Shown: one piece after another, positions 1 to 6,044 of the stretch
How the letters are laid out: each line of letters begins with the position of its first letter
How positions within the stretch are numbered: position 1 is the stretch's first letter
Origin: Pseudomonadota bacterium
Lineage (GTDB): Bacteria > Pseudomonadota > Gammaproteobacteria > Burkholderiales > Burkholderiaceae_C
Direction: 5' to 3'
Length of the DNA: 6,506 nt
Assembly (NCBI GenBank): GCA_018241985.1
Contig: JAFECV010000132.1
Location: 1-6,506, forward strand
Notes under the pieces: model-generated
The model's database searches: none
Told to the model about the DNA's origin: nothing
What the model saw: the letters and a program-made list of their open reading frames with translations, nothing else
Position numbers and translations under genes: made by a program

Positions 1-537
1 GCGGTGGGCAGCGAGCGCTTTCCCCGCGCCTATCTGGAAATCATCGCCGTCGATCCAGAGGCCGAACCGGCCGGCGGGCGCGCGCGCTGGTTCGACATGG
101 ACGACGAGGGCCTGCGAGCCCAGGTGCGCACGCACGGCCCGCGCCTGATCCACTGGGTTGCGCGCGTGCCGGACCTCGCGCAAGCGGTCGATGCGCTGGC
201 CGCGCACGGCATCGACCGCGGCGAACGGATGCAGGCCAGCCGCATGACGCCGAGCGGATTGCTCGAGTGGCAGATCACCGTGCGGCCCGACGGACAGCGC
301 CTGTTTGGCGGCTGCCTGCCGACGTTGATAGCGTGGGGCGCGGTGCACCCGGTCGACGGCATGCAGGCCAGCGGGCCGAGCCTGCGGGCGCTGCGCCTCG
401 CGCACCCCGATGCGGCGCGCCTGCGCGCGGCGCTGGCGGCTGCCGGGCTGACGGCTATCGCGGTGGAAGCAGCGCCGGTGCCCGCGATCGAGGCCGTGCT
501 GGACACACCGCGCGGCGCCGTCGTACTCGTGTCCTGA
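1..537 (+). CDS. VOC (glyoxalase-like) family protein, 5'-truncated by the window edge
   Basis: This is the C-terminal 178 residues of a protein whose reading frame is open to base 1 and ends at TGA 535-537. A GTG lies at 4-6, but it is probably an internal valine. The frame reads AVGSERFPRAYLEIIAVDP, and in glyoxalase_3-type VOC proteins that stretch follows an N-terminal segment with the first metal-ligand region, so the true start should lie upstream. The visible part contains the FPRAYLEIIAVDP strand, a middle segment HWVARVPDLAQAVDAL typical of the second beta-alpha module, and PTLIAWGAVHPVDGMQASG, a stretch I recall from this subfamily. VOC proteins are cytoplasmic metal-dependent lyases, isomerases or dioxygenases. 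Nothing here fixes the substrate. The next gene begins 68 bp downstream on the same strand, so co-transcription is possible. The family is fairly sure; the function is unknown. Confidence 0.8.
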   Translation, partial: AVGSERFPRAYLEIIAVDPEAEPAGGRARWFDMDDEGLRAQVRTHGPRLIHWVARVPDLAQAVDALAAHGIDRGERMQASRMTPSGLLEWQITVRPDGQRLFGGCLPTLIAWGAVHPVDGMQASGPSLRALRLAHPDAARLRAALAAAGLTAIAVEAAPVPAIEAVLDTPRGAVVLVS

Positions 538-605
538 CCGGTCGCCGGCCGTACGCTCACGAGAACGGCGAACCCCGAGTTTGAAAACAACTGAACGAGC
601 ACCCC

Positions 606-1577
606 ATGAATGCAGTCCCCCTGCCCACCCTGTCCGACATCGAAGCCGCCGCCGAACTGGTGTACCGCGACTTCGCGGCTACGCCGCAGTACCGCTGGCC
701 GCTGCTGTGCGAGCGACTCGGCACCGAATGCTGGCTCAAGCACGAGAACCACACGCCGGTCGGCGCGTTCAAGATCCGCGGCGGGCTCACCTATTTCGAC
801 CAGCTCGCGCGCCGCGGCGCGCTGCCGCGCGAGGCGATCAGCGCGACGCGCGGCAACCACGGCCAGAGCATCGCCTGGGCCGCGCGGCGCCACGGCGTCG
901 CCTGCACCATCGTCGTGCCGCACGGCAACTCGGTCGAGAAGAACGCGGCGATGCGCGCGCTCGGCGCGACGCTCGTCGAGCATGGCGACGACTTCCAGCA
1001 GGCGCGCGAGCACGCGGATAGCCTCGCGGCCGAGCGCGGCGCGCTGATGGTGCCGAGCTTCCATGCCGACCTGCTGCGCGGCGTCGCGACCTACTGGTGG
1101 GAGTTCCTGCGCGCGGTGCCGCAGATGGATGTCGCCTACGTGCCGATCGGCCTGGGTTCGGGCGCGTGCTCGGCGATCGCGGCGCGGCGCGCGCTGAACC
1201 GCAGCGTGCGCATCGTCGGCGTCGTCAGCAGCCTCGCGCCGACCTACGCGGAGTCGCTGGCCGCGGGCCGCGTGGTCGAGGTGCCGGCGACCACGGTGCT
1301 CGCGGACGGCATGGCGTGCCGCGTCGCTGAAGGCGCAGCGCTCGAGATCCTCGCGCCCGAGCTGGACCATGTGGTGCGCGTGGACGACGACGAGGTCGCC
1401 GCGGCGATGCGCGCGATCTTCACCGACACGCACAACGTCGCCGAGGGCGCCGGCGCGGCGGCGCTGGCGGCGGCGCTGCAGGAGCGCGGGCAGCTTGCCG
1501 GCCTCTGCGTCGGCCTCGCGCTGACCGGCGGCAACGTGGACGCGCCGCTGTTCGCGCGCGTGCTGGATGCTCGTTGA
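606..1577 (+). CDS. Threonine dehydratase-like PLP enzyme (fold type II)
   Basis: A complete 323-residue protein of the serine/threonine dehydratase family, expected to act in the cytoplasm by PLP-dependent beta-elimination and deamination of a hydroxy-amino acid (L-threonine to 2-oxobutyrate, or a related substrate). The PLP Schiff-base lysine is K56 in GAFKIRGG. The SATRGNHGQS motif (79-88, with N84) contacts the cofactor ring. The phosphate-binding loop is IGLGSGACS (181-189), and TGGNVD (307-312) closes the active site. The sequence ends soon after this, so there is no C-terminal ACT regulatory domain, unlike biosynthetic IlvA. That fits a catabolic or unregulated enzyme. The loop differs from the common GGGGL form, so hydroxyaspartate ammonia-lyase or an ectoine-catabolism dehydratase (EutB-like) are alternatives. 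The ATG at 606 is the natural start for the conserved N-terminus. Its ribosome-binding site is weak (only CGAG at 596-599). Confidence 0.9.
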   Translation: MNAVPLPTLSDIEAAAELVYRDFAATPQYRWPLLCERLGTECWLKHENHTPVGAFKIRGGLTYFDQLARRGALPREAISATRGNHGQSIAWAARRHGVACTIVVPHGNSVEKNAAMRALGATLVEHGDDFQQAREHADSLAAERGALMVPSFHADLLRGVATYWWEFLRAVPQMDVAYVPIGLGSGACSAIAARRALNRSVRIVGVVSSLAPTYAESLAAGRVVEVPATTVLADGMACRVAEGAALEILAPELDHVVRVDDDEVAAAMRAIFTDTHNVAEGAGAAALAAALQERGQLAGLCVGLALTGGNVDAPLFARVLDAR

Positions 1578-1620
1578 TGCAACGCGGGCCCTGGGCGCCG
1601 CGGTTGCCCGCATCGCCGGT

Positions 1621-1680
1621 TTGCTTCAAATTTCATAGCAATAGTCGCAAGCGCGACAACCACATCAGGCCGATTTGCCG
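1621..1680. repeat. Possible decayed Burkholderiales intergenic repeat
   Basis: This AT-richer patch in the 115-bp gap between the dehydratase and the phosphatase stands out from its GC-rich surroundings. It contains CTTCAAATTTCATAGCA, a small hairpin (GTCGC 1644-1648, loop AAGC, GCGAC 1653-1657) and CAGGCCGATTTG. The order, TTCAAA-TTT-ATAGC then AAGCGC then AGGCC, resembles from memory a short dispersed element common between genes in Comamonadaceae. The match is imperfect and could be chance. It overlaps the likely leader of the downstream phosphatase gene. Confidence 0.3.
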
Positions 1681-1685
1681 AAGAA
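1680..1685 (+). promoter_or_regulatory. Ribosome binding site deciding the phosphatase start
   Basis: GAAGAA lies 7 nt before the ATG at 1693. It supports that ATG over the in-frame TTG at 1675, which would add six residues (TTG CCG AAG AAT CCG CGC) with no relation to the family and would place this site inside the gene. Confidence 0.45.
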
Positions 1686-1692
1686 TCCGCGC

Positions 1693-2364
1693 ATGGGAAC
1701 GCTGTACCTCGTGCGCCATGGCCAGGCCTCGTTCGGCGCCGACGACTACGACCGGCTCAGTGCGCTCGGCTGGCGCCAGGGGCTGCGCCTGGGCGAGTAT
1801 TTCAAGGCCAGGGGTCTCGCGTTCGACGTGGTGCTGACCGGCACGCTGCGGCGCCATCTCGAGACCTGGAACGCGATCCGCGAAGGCGGCGGCCTCGACC
1901 TCGAACCGCAGATCTGGCCCGGCCTCGACGAGTACGACAGCCACGCGGTGATCGCCGCGATCCATCCGCAGCCGCTGCCGAAACCCGATTCGCCGGAAGC
2001 ATACCGGCGCCACTTCCGGCTGCTGCGCGACGGCCTCGCGCAGTGGATGGCCGGCGTCGTCAGTCCGCACGGCATGCCGAGCTATCCGGACTTCGTGCGC
2101 GGCGTGACCAGCGCGCTCGACCACGTGCGCGCGAGCTGCCCCGACGGGCGCGTGCTGATCGTCTCCAGCGGCGGGCCGATCTCGACCGCGGTCGGCCACG
2201 TGCTCGGCACCCCGGCCGAGACCACGATCGAGCTGAACCTGCGCATCCGCAACGCGTCGGTCACCGAGTTCGCGGTGTCGCCGCGGCACCACCGGCTGCT
2301 GACCTACAACACGCTGCCGCACCTGGACGCGCCGGAATATTCGGACTGGGTCACGTACGCCTGA
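1693..2364 (+). CDS. Histidine phosphatase family (phosphoglycerate mutase-like) protein
   Basis: A 223-residue cytoplasmic protein of the histidine phosphatase superfamily, branch 1. The N-terminus carries the signature LYLVRHGQAS with R8 and the phospho-accepting H9. R54 in TLRRHLET matches the second phosphate-pocket arginine, and E80 in GLDEYD is a candidate for the acid residue. The second catalytic histidine, normally in an (A/T)HG(G/N) motif near the C-terminus, is not there: the segment reads VLIVSSGGPIST, with S159 at that place. I recall SSGGPI or TSGGPI in other proteobacterial members, so this may be a subfamily trait and not decay. The frame is intact. The substrate is unknown; phosphosugars, nucleotides or phosphoproteins are all possible. 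The start at 1693 is chosen because the RHG strand must begin within a few residues of the N-terminus. The antiporter gene follows after 52 bp. Confidence 0.88.
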   Translation: MGTLYLVRHGQASFGADDYDRLSALGWRQGLRLGEYFKARGLAFDVVLTGTLRRHLETWNAIREGGGLDLEPQIWPGLDEYDSHAVIAAIHPQPLPKPDSPEAYRRHFRLLRDGLAQWMAGVVSPHGMPSYPDFVRGVTSALDHVRASCPDGRVLIVSSGGPISTAVGHVLGTPAETTIELNLRIRNASVTEFAVSPRHHRLLTYNTLPHLDAPEYSDWVTYA

Positions 2365-2374
2365 AGCCGCGGCT
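2365..2374. repeat. 10-bp palindrome after the phosphatase stop
   Basis: AGCCGCGGCT is a perfect palindrome immediately after the TGA. It is followed by GC-rich sequence and has no T-tract. It could be part of a weak hairpin between the two genes, but in such GC-rich DNA it may also be chance. Confidence 0.2.
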
Positions 2375-2400
2375 GGCGCAGCGCGGCCGGCGTGCGTCGC

Positions 2401-2406
2401 TACACT
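2401..2406 (+). promoter_or_regulatory. Candidate -10 element for the antiporter gene
   Basis: TACACT matches four of six bases of the sigma-70 -10 consensus and ends 10 nt before the ATG at 2417. No good -35 is visible at the expected distance. The antiporter has no clear Shine-Dalgarno sequence (only TGGGGC directly before ATG), so transcription may start only a few bases before the gene. Confidence 0.35.
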
Positions 2407-2416
2407 GCGCTGGGGC

Positions 2417-4063
2417 ATGGAATCGATCGTACTGGTGCTGGTGATGCTGCTCGCGGTGGTCGCGAGCGGCTATCTGGTGCGCGTGTTGCCGTTCGCGCTG
2501 CCGCTGCCGTTGGCGCAGATCGCGCTCGGCGCGCTGATCGCCGGCGCGTTCAACCACGGCGTCGCGCTCGATCCGGAAGTGTTCTTCCTGCTGTTCCTGC
2601 CGCCGCTGCTGTTCCTCGACGGCTGGCGCATCCCGAAGGACGGGCTGTTCCGCGACATGCGCGCGATCCTGGCGCTGGCGCTCGGCCTGGTGCTGTTCAC
2701 CGTGGTCGGCGCCGGGCTGCTGATCCACTGGATGATCCCGGCGATGCCGGTCGCGGTCGCGTTCGCGCTGGCGGCGATCCTGTCGCCGACCGACCCGGTC
2801 GCGGTCTCGTCGGTCGCCGCGCGCGTCTCGATCCCGAAACGGCTGATGCACATCCTCGAAGGCGAATCGCTGCTGAACGATGCGTCGGGCCTGGTGTGTT
2901 TCCGCTTCGCAGTCGCGGCGGCGCTGACCGGCGGCTTCTCGCTCGCCGCGGCGACGCTGACCTTCTTCTGGATGGCGCTGGCGGGCCTCGCGCTTGGGCT
3001 GGCGGTGACGCTGATCGTGAGTTGGGTGCAGCATGCGCTCGCGCGGCGCTTCGGCGAAGAGGGCGGATCGCCGATCCTGATCAGCCTGCTGATCCCGTTC
3101 GGCGCCTACCTGCTGGCCGAGCGCGTGCACGCGTCGGGCATCCTGGCGGCGGTCGCGGCCGGCATCACGATGAGCTACGCCGAGCTGCGCGGCCGCGTGC
3201 TGGCGACCACGCGGGTGCAGCGCACCGCCGTCTGGGGCATGGTGCAGTTCGCGCTGAACGGCATCATGTTCGTGCTGCTCGGCGAGCAGCTGCCCGACAT
3301 GCTGCGCGGCGCGCTCGACTCGGTGGAGCAGAGCGGCCACGTCAACCCGTGGTGGCTCGCGGCCTATGCGGTCGCGATCACGGTCGGCCTCGCGCTGCTG
3401 CGCCTCTTCTGGGTCTGGGTCGCGGCGCGCCGCGCGCTGCTGCGCTTTCACGGGCACGAGGCGCCGCGCGCGCCCACCCCGTGGCGGCTGCTGCTGGCGA
3501 CCACGCTGGCCGGCGTGCGCGGCGTGATCACGCTGGCCGGCGTGCTGACGCTGCCGCAACTGCTGCCCGACGGCACGCCGCTGCCCGCGCGCGACCTGGC
3601 GGTGTTCCTCGCGACCTGCGTGATCCTGCTGTCGCTGCTGGCGGCGAGCTTCGGCCTGCCGCGGCTGCTGGCGGACCTGCCGGAGCCGCTGGAATCGTCC
3701 GCGCAGCGCCAGGAGGACCACGCGCGCCACGCTGCGGCGGTGGCCGCGATCGCCGCGATCGAGAACGCGCAGCGCAGCCTGCCGCAGGGTGCCGCCGACG
3801 CCGAGCTGCAGACCCTGGCCGCCGCGCGCGTGCTCGCGCTGTATCGCAGCCGGCTCGGCGGCGGGACCGACGGCGAAACCGGTGCGCGCGAGCTCCGGCG
3901 CACCGAGGAATTCGAGCGCACGCTGCGGCTCGCGGGCCTGCAGGCGGAACGCGAAGCGGTGTTCGAGCTCACGCGGCGGCGGCGCCTCGCCGACGACACC
4001 GCGAGGAAGCTCGTGCGCGAGATCGACCTGATCGACGCGCGCTATCGGCAGGAAACCCATTGA
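2417..4063 (+). CDS. Na+/H+ antiporter, CPA1 family (NhaP/YjcE-like)
   Basis: A 548-residue inner-membrane cation/proton antiporter that exchanges cytoplasmic Na+ (or K+/Li+) for external H+ and so contributes to pH and salt homeostasis. About 12 hydrophobic segments span residues 3 to 415. Family motifs are in the expected order: FLLFLPPLLFLDGW (57-70), the region equivalent to the amiloride-binding helix; SPTDPVAV (123-130) with T125 and D126; EGESLLNDASG (148-158) with the ion-binding N154-D155 pair of electroneutral CPA1 exchangers; and AGVRGVITLAG (365-375) with the conserved R368. Residues 421-548 form a charged, mostly helical cytoplasmic tail rich in Arg, Glu and Ala, which may be regulatory. 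The length is close to that of the bacterial CPA1 group. The ATG at 2417 gives a short N-terminus directly before the first helix. The stop overlaps the start of the next transporter gene. Confidence 0.93.
   Translation: MESIVLVLVMLLAVVASGYLVRVLPFALPLPLAQIALGALIAGAFNHGVALDPEVFFLLFLPPLLFLDGWRIPKDGLFRDMRAILALALGLVLFTVVGAGLLIHWMIPAMPVAVAFALAAILSPTDPVAVSSVAARVSIPKRLMHILEGESLLNDASGLVCFRFAVAAALTGGFSLAAATLTFFWMALAGLALGLAVTLIVSWVQHALARRFGEEGGSPILISLLIPFGAYLLAERVHASGILAAVAAGITMSYAELRGRVLATTRVQRTAVWGMVQFALNGIMFVLLGEQLPDMLRGALDSVEQSGHVNPWWLAAYAVAITVGLALLRLFWVWVAARRALLRFHGHEAPRAPTPWRLLLATTLAGVRGVITLAGVLTLPQLLPDGTPLPARDLAVFLATCVILLSLLAASFGLPRLLADLPEPLESSAQRQEDHARHAAAVAAIAAIENAQRSLPQGAADAELQTLAAARVLALYRSRLGGGTDGETGARELRRTEEFERTLRLAGLQAEREAVFELTRRRRLADDTARKLVREIDLIDARYRQETH
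4050..4055 (+). promoter_or_regulatory. Ribosome binding site for the TTG-started permease
   Basis: AGGAAA lies within the last codons of the antiporter, with the AGGA core 6 nt before the TTG at 4060. It is the best Shine-Dalgarno-like site seen next to any start in the window, and it supports TTG 4060 as the start where no ATG or GTG is available. Confidence 0.6.
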
Positions 4064-4929
4064 GCAAGCCCACGCGCTCGGGCGTCGCGACGCTCGCCGT
4101 GCTGTCGCTGATCTGGGGCTACACCTGGATCGTGCAGAAGGAAGGGCTGCGCTTCGCGTCGCCGCTCGACTATGCCGTGCTGCGCGCGCTGCCCGGCGCG
4201 CTGGTCCTGTTCGGCGCGATGACCGTGCTGCGCCGGCCGCTCTCCCCGCCGCATCTGGGCTACGCACTGCTGCTCGGCCTGTTCCAGACCACGGCCATGC
4301 TCGGCTTCACGAACGGGGCACTGATAGCCGGCGGAGCGGGCCGCAGCGCAATCCTCTGCTACACGATGCCGTTCTGGACGCTCTTGTTCGCGCGGTTCGT
4401 GCTCGGCGAGCGCCTGCGCGCGCTGCAATGGGGCGCGGTCGCGCTCGCCGGCGTCGGGCTCGTGCTGGTGCTCGAGCCCTGGCACATGACCGGCACGATC
4501 GCGAGCAAGGCGATGGCGGTCGCCGGCGGCATGAGCTGGGCCGCGGCCACCGTGGTCGCGAAATACTGGCGCGCCCGCGAGGACTACGACCTGCTCTCGG
4601 TGACCGCGTGGCAGATGCTGCTCGGCGGCCTGGTGCTCGCGGCGATCGCGTGGGTCGTGCCGTCGCACCCGATCCGCTGGACGCCGTACTTCGGCCTCCT
4701 GGTCGCCTACATCGTCGTGCTGAGCACCGCGATCGCCTGGTTCCTGTGGCTGTACCTGCTGAACCGCCTGCCGGCCAGCATCGCCGGGCTGTCGATCATG
4801 GCCGTGCCCGTGCTCGGCACCTTCTTCTCGTGGCTGCAGCTCGGCGAGCAGCCGAGCCGCGTCGAGCTCGTGGGCATCGTGATCATTGCCGCGAGCCTGG
4901 CGCTACTCACCTGGGCCGGTAAGGATTGA
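4060..4929 (+). CDS. EamA/DMT-superfamily permease (RhaT/YdcZ-type drug/metabolite transporter)
   Basis: A 289-residue inner-membrane protein with about ten transmembrane segments arranged as two EamA repeats (about residues 9-137 and 150-286). The first repeat opens with LAVLSLIWGYTWIVQKEGL, the usual WG-xx-(W/F) entry of these permeases, and ends with FVLGERLRALQWGAVALAGVGLVL. The second ends with the parallel FSWLQLGEQPSRVELVGIVIIAASL, so the LGE hallmark occurs twice (115-117 and 261-263). Such proteins export or import amino acids, metabolites or drugs; the substrate cannot be read from sequence. The start is TTG 4060, overlapping the antiporter TGA (4061-4063) as TTGA. It is preceded by a good ribosome-binding site and directly precedes the SKPTRSG cytoplasmic lead. 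The frame is also open upstream through the antiporter gene, but that translation is Arg/Ala-rich and has no family features. Translational coupling to the antiporter is likely. Confidence 0.93.
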   Translation: MSKPTRSGVATLAVLSLIWGYTWIVQKEGLRFASPLDYAVLRALPGALVLFGAMTVLRRPLSPPHLGYALLLGLFQTTAMLGFTNGALIAGGAGRSAILCYTMPFWTLLFARFVLGERLRALQWGAVALAGVGLVLVLEPWHMTGTIASKAMAVAGGMSWAAATVVAKYWRAREDYDLLSVTAWQMLLGGLVLAAIAWVVPSHPIRWTPYFGLLVAYIVVLSTAIAWFLWLYLLNRLPASIAGLSIMAVPVLGTFFSWLQLGEQPSRVELVGIVIIAASLALLTWAGKD

Positions 4930-4969
4930 CTCACCCCCAGGCTTCGCGCACTGCGTGTCGCTTCGCCCA

Positions 4970-4984
4970 CCCCCTTCAAGGGGG
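4970..4984. terminator. C5/G5 hairpin
   Basis: CCCCC (4970-4974), loop TTCAA, GGGGG (4980-4984). It lies 41 bp after the permease stop. There is no following U-tract on either strand, so it would be a weak intrinsic terminator on its own and may act with the larger hairpin next to it. Confidence 0.4.
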
Positions 4985-4985
4985 C

Positions 4986-5022
4986 ACACCCTACGGCCCG
5001 GCCAAGCCGGTTCCGTGGGTGT
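4986..5022. terminator. Long imperfect hairpin, possible bidirectional terminator
   Basis: Nested arms pair as ACACCC (4986-4991) with GGGTGT (5017-5022), ACGG (4993-4996) with CCGT (5013-5016), and CCGGC (4998-5002) with GCCGG (5006-5010) around a CAA loop. T4992 is bulged, and C4997 opposes TT at 5011-5012. That gives 15 base pairs in 37 nt, the strongest secondary structure I noticed in the window. Its place between convergent genes fits termination or protection of 3' ends on both strands. Confidence 0.5.
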
Positions 5023-5091
5023 CCCTGCACGGCCTGCTCCGCGGCCTTCGGACTTCGGCCGGGCGTCGGCCGCTGGCCAGTGACTCGGCGT

Positions 5092-5949
5092 TCAGCCGCG
5101 CGCCGGCCCGTCGGCCAGCGTCGAGAGCGGCAGCGCGACCAGTTCCTCGAGCAGCCGCGCGAGCTGCGCGCCGGCGGCGTCGATCACCATACGGCCGAGT
5201 TCCGCTCTGGCCGCGGCGGCGTTGCCGGCCGCGCCTTGCGGGTTGTAGTCCTGCATCGCCCAGCCGAGCTTGGCGCTGCGGCCGTTGCCGAGCACCGGAT
5301 AGCGCGCGGCGCGCTCGCGCGAGCTCGACGCGAAATCGCGCGCGCGCCCCATGTCGACCCGATCGGGGCGCAGCGCCAGCATCATCGAAGTCTCGACCTG
5401 CCCCGCGTGCACGCCGAAGCGCTGCTCGTCGGCGGAAACCAGCTTCTCCACCGCCTCGCCCAGCGGCAGGTCGAACCAGCTGCTGCGGTAGACCAGCATG
5501 TCGCAGCCGATCCGCAGCTCGCGCGCGACGATGTCCATCAGGCTGACCTGGCCCCCGTGCGCGTTGAACAGCAAGAGCTTCCTCACCCCCGCGCGCGCCA
5601 CGCACTGGCCCAGGCCGATCCAGGTCGCGGCGACCGTCGCCGCGGGCAGCGTCAGCGTACCGGCAAACGCCTGGTGCTCCGGGCTGTAGCCGACCGCCTG
5701 CGTCGGCAGCAGCAGCACCGGCAGCTGAGGCCGCAGCAGCGGCAGCGCCGCCGCGATCACGCCGTCGACCAGCGCCTGGTCGACGCACAGCGGCAGATGC
5801 GGCCCATGCTGCTCGGTCGCGGCCACCGGCAGCACCGCGACGCAGCGCTCCGGGTCGAGCCCGGCGAAGTCGCGGGTGCTGAGATCGGCCCAGTAGCGGG
5901 AGGGGAACGCGGGACGAGAGGCGGTTTGAGGGGCACGGCGGCTGGGCAT
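5092..5949 (-). CDS. Creatininase-family amidohydrolase
   Basis: A complete 285-residue protein of the creatininase/creatinine amidohydrolase family, dinuclear-metal cytoplasmic enzymes that hydrolyse cyclic or linear amides. Metal-ligand candidates are E46 and H48 in ATEQHGPHLPL, D57 in LCVDQ, H131 in LFNAHGGQ and E187 in HAGQVETS. The second metal-binding acid therefore sits in the later HAG-x-x-E-T motif, as in most members of the family that are not true creatininases. The substrate cannot be assigned: relatives include creatininase, formamidopyrimidine-nucleotide deformylase (ArfB-like) and the MftE peptidase. No creatinine, riboflavin/F420 or mycofactocin gene is visible nearby. NAHGGQ replaces the common NGHGGN, but I recall Gln there in related proteobacterial proteins. 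The first 17 residues (MPSRRAPQTASRPAFPS) precede the conserved RYWADLS start and look unstructured. No later Met start is available before the conserved region. It converges on the permease and is divergent from alaX. Confidence 0.9.
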   Translation of the reverse strand: MPSRRAPQTASRPAFPSRYWADLSTRDFAGLDPERCVAVLPVAATEQHGPHLPLCVDQALVDGVIAAALPLLRPQLPVLLLPTQAVGYSPEHQAFAGTLTLPAATVAATWIGLGQCVARAGVRKLLLFNAHGGQVSLMDIVARELRIGCDMLVYRSSWFDLPLGEAVEKLVSADEQRFGVHAGQVETSMMLALRPDRVDMGRARDFASSSRERAARYPVLGNGRSAKLGWAMQDYNPQGAAGNAAAARAELGRMVIDAAGAQLARLLEELVALPLSTLADGPARG

Positions 5950-5955
5950 CGCGCG

Positions 5956-5961
5956 ATCTTA
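5956..5961 (-). promoter_or_regulatory. Candidate -10 element for the creatininase-family gene
   Basis: Read on the - strand, TAAGAT lies 6 nt before the ATG (5949-5947) and matches four of six -10 positions. No Shine-Dalgarno sequence or clear -35 is seen. This spacing would put the transcript start at or next to the start codon, that is, a leaderless mRNA. Confidence 0.35.
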
Positions 5962-6019
5962 GTGCGTCGCTGCGTAGAGCGTCGCCGCGGCGCCGGCCGC
6001 CATTTCCACCGCCGCCCCC

Positions 6020-6031
6020 GGGCTTAAGCCC
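6020..6031. promoter_or_regulatory. 12-bp perfect palindrome in the divergent intergenic region
   Basis: GGGCTTAAGCCC is a perfect palindrome, flanked by C-runs, inside the 102-bp region between the divergent creatininase and alaX genes. It lies 7 bp upstream of the alaX -10-like hexamer, where a repressor or activator dimer could act. It could also be chance. Confidence 0.3.
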
Positions 6032-6038
6032 CCGCCGC

Positions 6039-6044
6039 TATCAT
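6039..6044 (+). promoter_or_regulatory. Candidate -10 element for alaX
   Basis: TATCAT matches five of six bases of the -10 consensus and ends 7 nt before the ATG at 6052, so the mRNA would be leaderless or nearly so. The expected -35 position holds only C/G sequence. There is no Shine-Dalgarno sequence before the ATG (CCCCGCG). Confidence 0.45.

Larger units (their letters stand above)
4930..5091. repeat. Hairpin-rich intergenic element between convergent genes
   Basis: A 162-bp non-coding stretch between the ends of the permease and the creatininase gene. It begins CTCACCCCCAGGCTTCGCGC and carries at least three nested or successive inverted repeats (4970-4984, 4986-5022, 5042-5061), plus a short tandem CTTCGG at 5046-5051 and 5053-5058. 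From memory, sequences reading CCCCCAGGCTTCGCGCACT-(T/G)CGTGTCGCTTCGC followed by C-rich/G-rich arms and a GGCCCGGC-GCCGG hairpin are scattered in many copies between genes of Comamonadaceae and relatives. If so, this is one copy of a dispersed element that also serves as a bidirectional terminator. Multiplicity cannot be shown within this window. Confidence 0.55.

Noticed and set aside
30..1613. A 527-codon open frame on the - strand spanning the VOC and dehydratase genes
   Set aside because: It crosses two convincing + strand genes and the gap between them, and its composition is low-complexity Arg/Ala. This is typical of shadow frames in high-GC DNA.
1675..1692. Upstream TTG start for the phosphatase at 1675
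   Set aside because: It adds six residues unrelated to the family and would put the GAAGAA ribosome-binding site inside the gene. The ATG at 1693 directly precedes the RHG strand.
2392..4059. Upstream extension of the permease frame through the antiporter, giving an 845-residue 'fusion'
   Set aside because: The first 556 residues are out-of-frame Arg/Ala/Gly-rich translation. EamA homology begins only after TTG 4060, and the antiporter in the other frame is complete and conserved.
2351..4267. A 638-codon open frame on the - strand opposite the antiporter gene
   Set aside because: Its translation is dominated by Arg, Gln, Ala and His with no domain or hydrophobic pattern. It is the antisense shadow of a GC-rich gene whose + strand product has clear CPA1 motifs.
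5120..5949. A specific creatininase assignment for the - strand gene
   Set aside because: The position after the NAHGG histidine is glycine where true creatininase has its glutamate ligand, and no creatine/creatinine pathway gene is nearby. Only the family-level name is supported.
5080..6027. A 315-codon open frame on the + strand opposite the creatininase-family gene
   Set aside because: Arg/Gln/His-rich translation without motifs. The - strand product contains the ordered metal-binding motifs of a real family.
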